Below, in pieces: positions 9,322-16,192 of a DNA stretch of 54,655 nt. The position numbers and the translations under genes were made by a program. Source of the DNA: Synechococcales cyanobacterium bin59.metabat.ball.084 (GTDB lineage: Bacteria; Cyanobacteriota; Cyanobacteriia; Cyanobacteriales; Chamaesiphonaceae); contig JAAFHZ010000012.1 of the NCBI GenBank assembly GCA_013297675.1, positions 1-54,655 of the forward strand. Reading direction: 5' to 3'. The notes under the pieces were generated by a model. It was not told the origin of the DNA, searched no databases, and saw nothing but the letters and a program-made list of their open reading frames with translations. Every line of letters begins with the position of its first letter. The first letter of the stretch is position 1.

Positions 9322-9840
9322 TCAGCTATTCGATCGACGGATTGATTTACCAGCGGCAATACGCAGCCGAGGGCCTCTGGGCAGTAAATCGATATTATCG
9401 ATCGGCTTTATATCCACATAGGGTAAAAAAGCATTCTTTTCTTCTTTGGTAAAACGTTTAGTTTTCCAGGAATTTTTATCTACAAACATGCTGCGTTGAT
9501 AGCCTTCGGCGGCCATTACCTGATCGCTCATATTCTCAGTAGCAGAGGCGGCATTAAAAAATTGAAACCGCATGACTGCCGAAGAATATCCTAGAGCAGA
9601 GAGCCACACCTCTATCCATACTCGATCGGTTAGAAATAATGGGGTTTTATAAGAAATTGTGGTTTGAGCTAAAGCCGGGTAAGAGCCTTTGGTGACTAAG
9701 ATATCCATGGGTAAACCAACAGCATCTAGCATTTTCAGCCGACCAATTTCCATCCAGTTTACATACACAGCATTGTGAACTTGGCCATTACAATCAATTT
9801 GATAAGAGTAGATATCTAGATCAAAAGTAAGTTTTTTCAC
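9322..9840 (-). CDS. Hotdog-fold acyl-CoA thioesterase (4HBT family)
   Basis: The GTG at 9840 is preferred, giving about 172 residues starting MKKLTFDLDIYSYQID, which aligns with the normal start of the family. The frame is open further upstream but that stretch is the operator region. A 4HBT-like motif is visible (QIDCNGQVHNAVYVNWMEIG) with the catalytic-type Asp at residue 16; the usual His of GHV is Gln here. The enzyme would hydrolyse acyl-CoA or acyl-ACP thioesters. It is divergently paired with a TetR regulator and the shared intergenic region carries several operator palindromes, so regulation by that TetR is likely. Confidence 0.8.
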   Translation of the reverse strand: MKKLTFDLDIYSYQIDCNGQVHNAVYVNWMEIGRLKMLDAVGLPMDILVTKGSYPALAQTTISYKTPLFLTDRVWIEVWLSALGYSSAVMRFQFFNAASATENMSDQVMAAEGYQRSMFVDKNSWKTKRFTKEEKNAFLPYVDIKPIDNIDLLPRGPRLRIAAGKSIRRSNS

Positions 9841-9864
9841 GGTAGTAACCCAAAAAAGGGAGAA

Positions 9865-9997
9865 GTCACTTATGAGTGACAATATATTTAATCTAACATA
9901 GTCACTTTTTGGTGACAAGTACTTAGAAAGTAATAAATTGTTAATAGGTGACAATGTATTTTTTGGATATGAGCTAAAATAGTCACCCAGCGGTGAC
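9865..9997. promoter_or_regulatory. Array of TetR operator palindromes GTCAC-N6-GTGAC
   Basis: Three perfect 16-bp inverted repeats of the form GTCAC-N6-GTGAC lie at 9865-9880, 9901-9916 and 9982-9997, between the divergent thioesterase and tetR genes. A fourth GTGAC half-site sits at 9948-9952. The right half-sites begin at 9876, 9912, 9948 and 9993, so the first three are exactly 36 bp apart. The site nearest tetR ends 16 bp before its start codon, just after a possible -10 (TAAAAT, 9975-9980). Autorepression plus control of the thioesterase is the simplest reading. Confidence 0.85.
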
Positions 9998-10013
9998 ACT
10001 AAAGGAAGAAATC

Positions 10014-10607
10014 ATGCCCAGAGACAAAGAAAAAACCAAAGCACGCATTCTACAGGCAGTGGGTAAGCTGTTAGCAGAGTCAGGCTTTAGTTCTTTGGGT
10101 ATTAATGCAATTGCCAAAGAAGCTGGGGTAGATAAAGTCTTAATTTATCGATACTTCACAGACCTACCCACTCTCTTGCAAACTTTCGGTCGAGAAGGAA
10201 ATTATTTATCAGGAAGTATAATCCCCCCAGAGCTAGAGAATGCAGAGTCATTGTCAGATGGATTAGTTAATTGGTTAATGTATTTTCAACAAGAACTAAA
10301 AGACCGTCCAATTACGCAAGAAATTATTCGCTGGGAATTAGTAGAAAACAACGAATTAGTCAAAGAATTGAGAGAGATTCGACGAGATGTGGCCACCGCA
10401 AGACTGATGTTTCTCAGTGATAAATTTGGTCTACCAACCGATCAAGATACCGTTGCCATCATGGCTATCTTGGGTTCAGCCATTATTTATCTCCAGCTTC
10501 GGTCTAGAATTAGCCCGACTTTTTCAGGTTTAGATTTTAGTACTGCGGAAGGCTGGGAAAGGATTGATGCGGCAATTTCCACAATTATTCATGCTGTAAT
10601 GCCTTAA
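10014..10607 (+). CDS. TetR-family transcriptional regulator
   Basis: 197 residues from the ATG at 10014, which follows an AAAGGAAG ribosome-binding site; the in-frame GTG at 9993 lies inside an operator and is unlikely. The N-terminal TetR helix-turn-helix is clear (ARILQAVGKLLAESGFSSLG, INAIAKEAGVDKVLIYRYF), followed by an all-helical ligand-binding domain. It probably represses the divergent thioesterase and itself through the GTCAC-N6-GTGAC sites. The inducing ligand is unknown; an acyl-CoA or fatty acid is a guess based on the neighbour. Confidence 0.92.
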   Translation: MPRDKEKTKARILQAVGKLLAESGFSSLGINAIAKEAGVDKVLIYRYFTDLPTLLQTFGREGNYLSGSIIPPELENAESLSDGLVNWLMYFQQELKDRPITQEIIRWELVENNELVKELREIRRDVATARLMFLSDKFGLPTDQDTVAIMAILGSAIIYLQLRSRISPTFSGLDFSTAEGWERIDAAISTIIHAVMP

Positions 10608-10649
10608 AATAACGCTTCCCAATCAGAATCATGGCATCTGCCCTAATTG

Positions 10650-10815
10650 GGTCGAGAGAAAGTATTGCCTATGGGCAACGCTTCGCGAACGGATGGTTGG
10701 ATTTCTGTCAGGGTGACAGTTTCTTGGGGAGAAAAGAAACAGAAATCCTAGTTGTGAAGCTAGGGAATTTCAGTGGCTTTAGCTCTGAGAGTAGTCAACT
10801 ATATTGCTATGATAT
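10650..10815 (+). other. Highly structured non-coding patch, possible IS200/IS605-type end remnant or small RNA
   Basis: No convincing gene lies here, but several helices stack in series. GGATTT (10699-10704) pairs with AAATCC (10743-10748), enclosing hairpins CTGTCA-GGG-TGACAG (10705-10719) and TTTCTT/AAGAAA (10720-10725/10734-10739), a three-way junction. Then come CCTAG/CTAGG (10747-10751/10760-10764) and a bulged TCAG..GGCT/AGC..CTGA hairpin (10770-10788). The patch begins with CCTATGGGCAACGCTTCGCG, which resembles dispersed cyanobacterial repeats. Identity as a transposon-end or guide-RNA-like remnant is only a suggestion. Confidence 0.35.
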
Positions 10816-10862
10816 GCATTATGCTTAGGCGGCTAGCATAGCTCTGACTTTTCAGACATCCT

Positions 10863-11849
10863 CTAAGAAACTGATTGCTGACGGAGAACTGCTAACAGTT
10901 TTTCAAAATGCAAGGGTAATGGAGCAGTCACTTTGATAGTTTCTCCAGTTACTGGTTGAATGAGTTCTAATTGCCAAGCGTGGAGAGCTTGTCCTGGTAA
11001 TTTGACCTTGATGCCTCGACCGCAACCATATACTGGATCTCCAACGATCGGGTAGCCCATGCGGTTGCTGTGTACCCGAATTTGATGGGTGCGTCCAGTG
11101 CCTAAGCGAAACTTGATCACGGTGAAATTGCCGAGTCTTTCCAGGACTTCCCAGTAGGTCTGTGCCGATCGACCGCCATCTGCGATTTCTATAATGGTTT
11201 GTTTCTGTCGATCGACTGGATGACGACCCAGGGGCAAATCCACTAGACCCATATCTTCACGGGGAGAACCGACGACTACGCCTAGGTATTCCCGGCGGGC
11301 AGTTTTAGCTTGGATTTGTCCTTGGAGGCTCTGATGGGCAAAGTCGGTTTTGGCTACTACGATCGCTCCAGAGGTATCTCGATCTAAACGATGAACAATG
11401 CCGGGACGATGGACACCACCGATCGCGGCTAATGGACAATGAGATAGCAGGGCGTGGACGAGGGTGCCGCTGCTGTGGCCGGGGGCGGGGTGAACTACCA
11501 TGCCAGCGGGTTTATTGATAATAATGAGCTGGTCGTCTTCATAGAGAATATCTAGAGGAATCTGCTCGGGGATGAGGTCAAGGGATGTCGGGGGTGGAAT
11601 GGTGATGGTGATTTGGTCATTGACTTGCAGCTTGTGTTTTTTGGCGATCGGCTGGTTATTTACTAACACATGGCCTTGAGCAATTAGCTTTTGCAGACGG
11701 GCACGAGAAAACTCTGGCAATCTTTGGGCTAGCCAGGTATCAATGCGTAGGTCGGTGTCTGTGGCGGTGACAGAGAGTTCGATCTGTTCGCTTTCATCCC
11801 AAGAATTATCTGTGTCTTCCAATATGTCCTCGCTATTTTCGTTCAACAA
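10863..11849 (-). CDS. RluD-family 23S rRNA pseudouridine synthase
   Basis: 328 residues. An N-terminal S4 RNA-binding domain (about residues 35-85, RLPEFSRARLQKLIAQGHV) precedes the RluA/RluD catalytic domain. The catalytic motif HRLDRDTSG is present with Asp156. GRTHQIRVH, another family block, is also visible. It isomerises uridines in ribosomal RNA; assignment to RluD rather than RluC is from the overall layout. Confidence 0.93.
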   Translation of the reverse strand: MLNENSEDILEDTDNSWDESEQIELSVTATDTDLRIDTWLAQRLPEFSRARLQKLIAQGHVLVNNQPIAKKHKLQVNDQITITIPPPTSLDLIPEQIPLDILYEDDQLIIINKPAGMVVHPAPGHSSGTLVHALLSHCPLAAIGGVHRPGIVHRLDRDTSGAIVVAKTDFAHQSLQGQIQAKTARREYLGVVVGSPREDMGLVDLPLGRHPVDRQKQTIIEIADGGRSAQTYWEVLERLGNFTVIKFRLGTGRTHQIRVHSNRMGYPIVGDPVYGCGRGIKVKLPGQALHAWQLELIQPVTGETIKVTAPLPLHFEKLLAVLRQQSVS

Positions 11850-11925
11850 GTTTACCTGAGCTGCTGTTGGATATCAATTTATTCGGTTCGTTTAGACACA
11901 GTGAAAACCAAGGAAATCAATAAAG

Positions 11926-12010
11926 GGTGTTCCCTGAGCGGAGCCGAATGGGACACCATTGAAAATCGTTGAACTCATGGGGGTGGGGTTCGACTCCGCT
12001 CACCCACCCC
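11926..12010. repeat. Paired-hairpin palindromic repeat element
   Basis: Two hairpins sit side by side: GGTGTTCCC/GGGACACC (11926-11957) and GGGGTGGG/CCCACCCC (11980-12010). Their loops are in turn inverted copies of each other: GAGCGGAGCCGAA (11936-11948) is complementary to TTCGACTCCGCTC (11989-12001) except at one position. The element is GC-rich in an AT-rich spacer and marks the left edge of the lipid island, immediately after the SLATT-like gene. It resembles intergenic palindromic repeats common in cyanobacteria. Confidence 0.65.
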
Positions 12011-12060
12011 ATTTTGATGAAATTTTTGGTATCTTAAATCAATCTGTATTGACATCAATC

Positions 12061-12594
12061 TCATTTTTTATAGGAATAACTTTTGGGCTTGCCAATGATC
12101 GAATCATAATAATTTAGAACTGATTCAGCCTCGGAAATTTTAAGATCTAACTCTATTTTGCTAATTTCTTTTTTTTCTACGTGCTCATAAAATCCTGATG
12201 CTATTCCAACTAATTTGTTGAGTCGATGAGCTAAGGCGTGAGTTTCGTGGTTATGAGAATTGATTATATTCTTTCTTTCTAACTCATTATCATCATCATA
12301 CAAATGGAATAAAGACATAGAAGATGCAGAGAGTGCTAAGAAAGACACCATAAGTATAAAAAAATGTGTAGAAGAATCCATTCTTTTATGATAGGCTATT
12401 GCATAAACACAAGCAACCGCAGATATAATGGCAATAGAAAAGAGAAAAGTTTTAATAATAATAAGGCTTCTATCTATGTAGTCACATTTTTTTTGGAGCT
12501 TGGCAGAATACTCTTCTAAAAGGGCAATAAGCTTGTCTCTATCTTCTGGAACAATTCTATTCTCGTACTTGATATCATCTTGAAAGCTGTCCAT
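12061..12594 (-). CDS. Two-TM membrane protein, SLATT-like
   Basis: 177 residues. A charged, probably coiled-coil N-terminus (EDRDKLIALLEEYSAKLQKK) is followed by two hydrophobic helices at about 45-65 and 75-95, then a long charged helical tail. This two-TM plus flanking-helix layout recalls SLATT proteins, predicted pore-forming or membrane effectors in bacterial conflict systems. It starts 11 bp after the GTPase-like gene and is the last gene of the minus-strand unit. The SLATT label rests on topology only. Confidence 0.55.
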   Translation of the reverse strand: MDSFQDDIKYENRIVPEDRDKLIALLEEYSAKLQKKCDYIDRSLIIIKTFLFSIAIISAVACVYAIAYHKRMDSSTHFFILMVSFLALSASSMSLFHLYDDDNELERKNIINSHNHETHALAHRLNKLVGIASGFYEHVEKKEISKIELDLKISEAESVLNYYDSIIGKPKSYSYKK

Positions 12595-12605
12595 AATGAT
12601 TTCCT

Positions 12606-13424
12606 CTATTGACAGAATTCATCGATCTTTTTGAAAACTTCTGCAAGATTGGCAAACTGCAAAGGTTGGCTATAGTCAGATGCAATCGACTTTAAGGGTT
12701 CTCCAGTGCCAGAAGTGAATCCATTAATAATTAAAGAAGTCGAGACATATTCATGGGAAAAATTAGCGGTGCCTCTTGTACTCAAGATCTCCTGAATAGT
12801 GTTGTTGTATTCAGAATCAGAATAGTGTTTTGTTACAACATCTCGATCTTGCCACCAGATATCTTGCTTAGAAACCAGAGTGAGCATCAGCGTTGGTACT
12901 GCCTTGGACATCTTGATTGGTGTAGATATTTCCTTGAGTTGATTTATCTCTTTTTGCCTACATTTTTCGGTGTAAATCTCTACAAATTCTTCAACCGTCA
13001 TGCCTTGTTGATAAAGTTTATCTGAGACATAGCTGATCTCACGAAAAGAATGATAACCATAAGAAACCACGTTAATGATAATCCGAAATTTTCCGTCGGA
13101 AACTTGGCGGAAAGCAGCTAACCATTCATCATCTCTGCGTCCCTGTCCCGGCGGAATTATGATAATTCCTGACTGCTCCCGTTTAAAGTTAAATTTTTCA
13201 GTTGTGCGGCTTTCCTCATAGTCGGCTAAGATACTGGGATCTGATTCTCCAGCCAACATTTTACCCAAAGTGGTTTTGCCAGTACCACCAGCTCCAAACA
13301 CCACAATTTTCGCCTCGCCACCACGCAGTCGCTTTACAAGACGCTGCAAACTAGGACGAGATTTATTGACCAGCTCGTAGATACTCAGCCCAGTACTGAC
13401 GACTTCGATCGTGTCTTTAAACAT
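12606..13424 (-). CDS. P-loop GTPase-like protein
   Basis: 272 residues. A Walker A/G1 motif GAGGTGKT lies at residues 44-51, a possible G3 element IIIIPPGQG near 87-95, and a G4-like LVSKQD element in the middle of the protein. An N-terminal helix (about 1-35) precedes the domain. The gene is followed 11 bp later by the two-TM SLATT-like gene, suggesting a nucleotide switch controlling a membrane effector. I do not recognise a named family; the specificity for GTP rests on the weak G4 motif. Confidence 0.65.
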   Translation of the reverse strand: MFKDTIEVVSTGLSIYELVNKSRPSLQRLVKRLRGGEAKIVVFGAGGTGKTTLGKMLAGESDPSILADYEESRTTEKFNFKREQSGIIIIPPGQGRRDDEWLAAFRQVSDGKFRIIINVVSYGYHSFREISYVSDKLYQQGMTVEEFVEIYTEKCRQKEINQLKEISTPIKMSKAVPTLMLTLVSKQDIWWQDRDVVTKHYSDSEYNNTIQEILSTRGTANFSHEYVSTSLIINGFTSGTGEPLKSIASDYSQPLQFANLAEVFKKIDEFCQ

Positions 13425-13566
13425 TCTGCTACCGATGCCCCAGGTCGAATCAGTTTTTCATGTTCTCTAAGACTGATCATAGCCCAGATTCCCACATTAT
13501 TCCCTGACCGACCCTTATTGACAATGCCGAACTTTGCATATTGCTCACTTGATTTACCCGTATTTT

Positions 13567-14034
13567 TTAGCCATGCAGATCGCGGATTTTTCGACTGGCT
13601 TCCACTGGCCCTAGTTTAGGTATTTGCTGAGACAATTCATCCGCAGATTGATTAGCCGGAATGGTCATGGCATCTTGGGTATTTTTTTTCCACTCTTGCT
13701 TATCAGCGTGAGTAGTAAGCCAACTAGAGCCGGAGTAGCCAATTAGTCCCGCACCAAAAACCGAGGAGATCGTTAATAAATCACGGCTCATGTTCCCTAA
13801 AATGCCAAGGGTAACTGCTGGACCATACAGCCCCCAAGAAAACAGTGCTGCTGCGATACCAGTAATTATGTTAATTATGTAAGTGAGCCTAACGCTCTTA
13901 CCGCCAACACTTAAATTAGGAGCGGCCTGCACCCACCTTAGATGAATTAGTGCGGAGTTCACACCACCGCCTACGGCACCAGCAATAGCAATGATGGCGG
14001 CACCTACATAGACTGGAATTTCTGGTGTATTCAT
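13567..14034 (-). CDS. Small membrane protein, about three TM helices
   Basis: 155 residues with hydrophobic segments at about 8-30, 48-71 and 86-106, the first two rich in Gly/Ala, and a soluble C-terminal tail of about 45 residues. I do not recognise the family. It lies between the alpha/beta hydrolase and the GTPase-like gene on the same strand. A different small membrane protein precedes the patatin gene in the plus-strand half, so each half pairs lipases with a membrane protein. Confidence 0.6.
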   Translation of the reverse strand: MNTPEIPVYVGAAIIAIAGAVGGGVNSALIHLRWVQAAPNLSVGGKSVRLTYIINIITGIAAALFSWGLYGPAVTLGILGNMSRDLLTISSVFGAGLIGYSGSSWLTTHADKQEWKKNTQDAMTIPANQSADELSQQIPKLGPVEASRKIRDLHG

Positions 14035-14109
14035 ATAAAAAGCAAACCAAAATTATTTAAAAGCAACGGAAGTGAATAGAGAATTATTATGTGAACTTAT
14101 TTTCAATGG

Positions 14110-15021
14110 TTACAGATAATTCTTAGCAAAATCATGAAGTGTTGATAGCATTGAGTCAAAGAAAGGATTAGCTAATTCTAATGGCGAATGGTTTTTAGAT
14201 AGTACCGGATTTTTTAGCACTACGCTGGCATGTGGCACATTAAAACACTTACCAATTCTGAACATTTCGGCTTGTGGCGATCGAGCAACCAATTTTTCAA
14301 TAGCGGCAATATCTGCGGTGGTATCTGCCTCGGAATGGACAGCAAACAGCGGCTGAATTACCATTTGCTTGGTCATCAGTTGCTCTACTTCTTTAATGAG
14401 CTTAGATAACTCCGCCGCCCCGCCAATATCCATTTTGGAATACCGATAGGGGTTGCCACTCGGAGAATTATTGGTCAAACTAGTGTGATCTAGATGATCG
14501 AAAAATGTCGCTAAAGGACTGCGCAGCAGCACTTCAGCCAAATTGCCTAAGCCCTCAATATGATCAGGATTAGCTAAACCCAAGGCTGCCGAAAAGAGAA
14601 AAACGCCGCCGTTGATGATCTGTGACTGGGATATGGCCATGTCAACGCTCAGAGTACCGCCAGTAGAAAGACCCCCGATCGAGATTTTGCCGCCACTTTG
14701 CTGAGCTGCTCCTAGAGCAAAGGCCACATCTTCTTTCCAGCGATCAGCCGAGGCATCTTTCATATCTTCGGGTTGCTTTAAACCATGAGCTCGTAATAGG
14801 GGTAAATAGACATCAAAGCCCATTTCTGAGCAAAAATATTCCCCGATCTCCCGCAAAAAGTAAGGAGAATCGGTCAATCCATGTACCAGGACGATCGCAT
14901 TACGAGTACCACCATGCTTAAACATTAGTGGATGACAACCATCTCGCACGTCAGCCTTGGTCTTATAGCCCTTAAAATGGCTATCGTAGTAGTTATCCCA
15001 ATCTTTTAACATCCCTGACAT
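14110..15021 (-). CDS. Alpha/beta hydrolase, carboxylesterase/lipase-like
   Basis: 303 residues. The oxyanion-side motif VLVHGLTDSP and the nucleophile elbow GLSTGG are clear, with a plausible acid in HSEADTTAD and catalytic His in VPHAS. This is the thermostable-carboxylesterase/monoacylglycerol-lipase kind of fold. No signal peptide is seen. The gene follows a second hydrolase gene by 41 bp and probably belongs to the same transcript as the lipoxygenase fusion. A role in releasing fatty acids from lipid is inferred from context. Confidence 0.82.
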   Translation of the reverse strand: MSGMLKDWDNYYDSHFKGYKTKADVRDGCHPLMFKHGGTRNAIVLVHGLTDSPYFLREIGEYFCSEMGFDVYLPLLRAHGLKQPEDMKDASADRWKEDVAFALGAAQQSGGKISIGGLSTGGTLSVDMAISQSQIINGGVFLFSAALGLANPDHIEGLGNLAEVLLRSPLATFFDHLDHTSLTNNSPSGNPYRYSKMDIGGAAELSKLIKEVEQLMTKQMVIQPLFAVHSEADTTADIAAIEKLVARSPQAEMFRIGKCFNVPHASVVLKNPVLSKNHSPLELANPFFDSMLSTLHDFAKNYL

Positions 15022-15062
15022 GGTTGATCACCTGTTGCTTAGAGTAGATATTTGCCAAAACA

Positions 15063-16103
15063 TTATGGCTGAGGAAACGTGGATTTAATGACCTTGGCAA
15101 TATTTTTGGCCACGGTGGCATCAGTCCAGTAGCTGCCATGAGCACCACCACCATTCAATAAAGATACAGGGAAAAAGGGTACTTGGTTAACAGCTTGTTC
15201 TAACCATCCTGGATTGGTCACAATATCTTTGAGCGACACAAATTGGATGGCATTTTTCAGGGACAACTTCATGGCTCCAGTTATTGGGTAGGCGATCGGA
15301 TCACCGGGATGGGCGTAATTTTGCCAAGGCAGCGGTGTGCCCATCAGCTTAGAAGAAGATTCTAAGAATTCTTTTAGTTTAGGGGTGAGATTAAAATTTT
15401 TGCCGTTCCCAGAATTGATCAAGTTAAATAAGGCGATCGGGGAACCCATGGTATGCAAACTAGCTATTGGAATCCCCACATTTTTGATATCAATAGCTGC
15501 TCCTTCAGATTTATCTAACTCTTTGCCAATCCCAAAAAAGCAGCTCCGCAAATTTTCGACAGCTTTCAGAATATCTGGCCCTAAGTCTTGATCTTCCCAG
15601 CGATCGGCAAACATAATATCAAATAGAATTACCGTTCCCCAACTGTGGGTAACTAAATGTAGCCGATCTTGATCCCCATTCACTGGCGACTTACTCTGCA
15701 TTTGCTGTAAATCAATTTTTAGTTGACATAGCGCCTGGTCAGTCAGTTGGTTAATAATATCAACACTCACTCCCCGACTGAGATAGAGGGCTGCATCGCC
15801 CACAAAATTCAAGATGGCATTTTTACGTAGCTCCGGAAACCAGAACTTTTTCCAAGTAGCAAAATCGCCAGGATCTTTAGCGGTCTTACCGTTATCATCA
15901 GATCCTTGCAGGCCGTTGCTTAGATCAATGATCGACTTTTCCGCAATGTTTCCCCAGAATAAAAAGATCGGCTTCAACTCTCTAGAAGGACTAGATCCAA
16001 CTTCTTTTGTGATCACGTCAAACATCTTCTGAGCTTGAGCCGTAAAATCATCATATTTGCGATTATTGACCCCGTGAATAAAAACGATAAAATCTGTTGC
16101 CAT
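15063..16103 (-). CDS. Alpha/beta hydrolase with THSWG nucleophile elbow
   Basis: 346 residues. It opens with FIVFIHGVNNR (oxyanion region), has the nucleophile elbow LVTHSWGTV, a candidate acid in HPGDPIAYP and a candidate His in GGAHGSYWTD near the C-terminus. The layout resembles PGAP1/DUF676-like lipases. It is encoded between the lipoxygenase fusion (89 bp upstream) and the second hydrolase (41 bp downstream). Substrate is unknown; a lipid ester is the contextual guess. Confidence 0.75.
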   Translation of the reverse strand: MATDFIVFIHGVNNRKYDDFTAQAQKMFDVITKEVGSSPSRELKPIFLFWGNIAEKSIIDLSNGLQGSDDNGKTAKDPGDFATWKKFWFPELRKNAILNFVGDAALYLSRGVSVDIINQLTDQALCQLKIDLQQMQSKSPVNGDQDRLHLVTHSWGTVILFDIMFADRWEDQDLGPDILKAVENLRSCFFGIGKELDKSEGAAIDIKNVGIPIASLHTMGSPIALFNLINSGNGKNFNLTPKLKEFLESSSKLMGTPLPWQNYAHPGDPIAYPITGAMKLSLKNAIQFVSLKDIVTNPGWLEQAVNQVPFFPVSLLNGGGAHGSYWTDATVAKNIAKVIKSTFPQP

Positions 16104-16192
16104 AAAAGTTCTCGATTGATAGTCAATTTGATGATTTATTTCTATAAACTGTAGAGCCAGAGAAAGAAGTGATCATCTCTCTCTGGCATTAG

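Noticed and set aside
9865-9997. CRISPR-like array because of the 36-bp period
   Set aside because: The repeats are only 16-bp palindromes with variable centres, one copy is just a half-site, and they sit in a divergent tetR/thioesterase promoter.
9841-9999. Upstream extension of the thioesterase reading frame
   Set aside because: It is the operator array region; the family start fits the GTG at 9840.
10631-10828. Open frame of 65 codons overlapping the structured patch
   Set aside because: No recognisable domain, starts inside a repeat-like sequence, and the region is better explained by paired helices in non-coding DNA.
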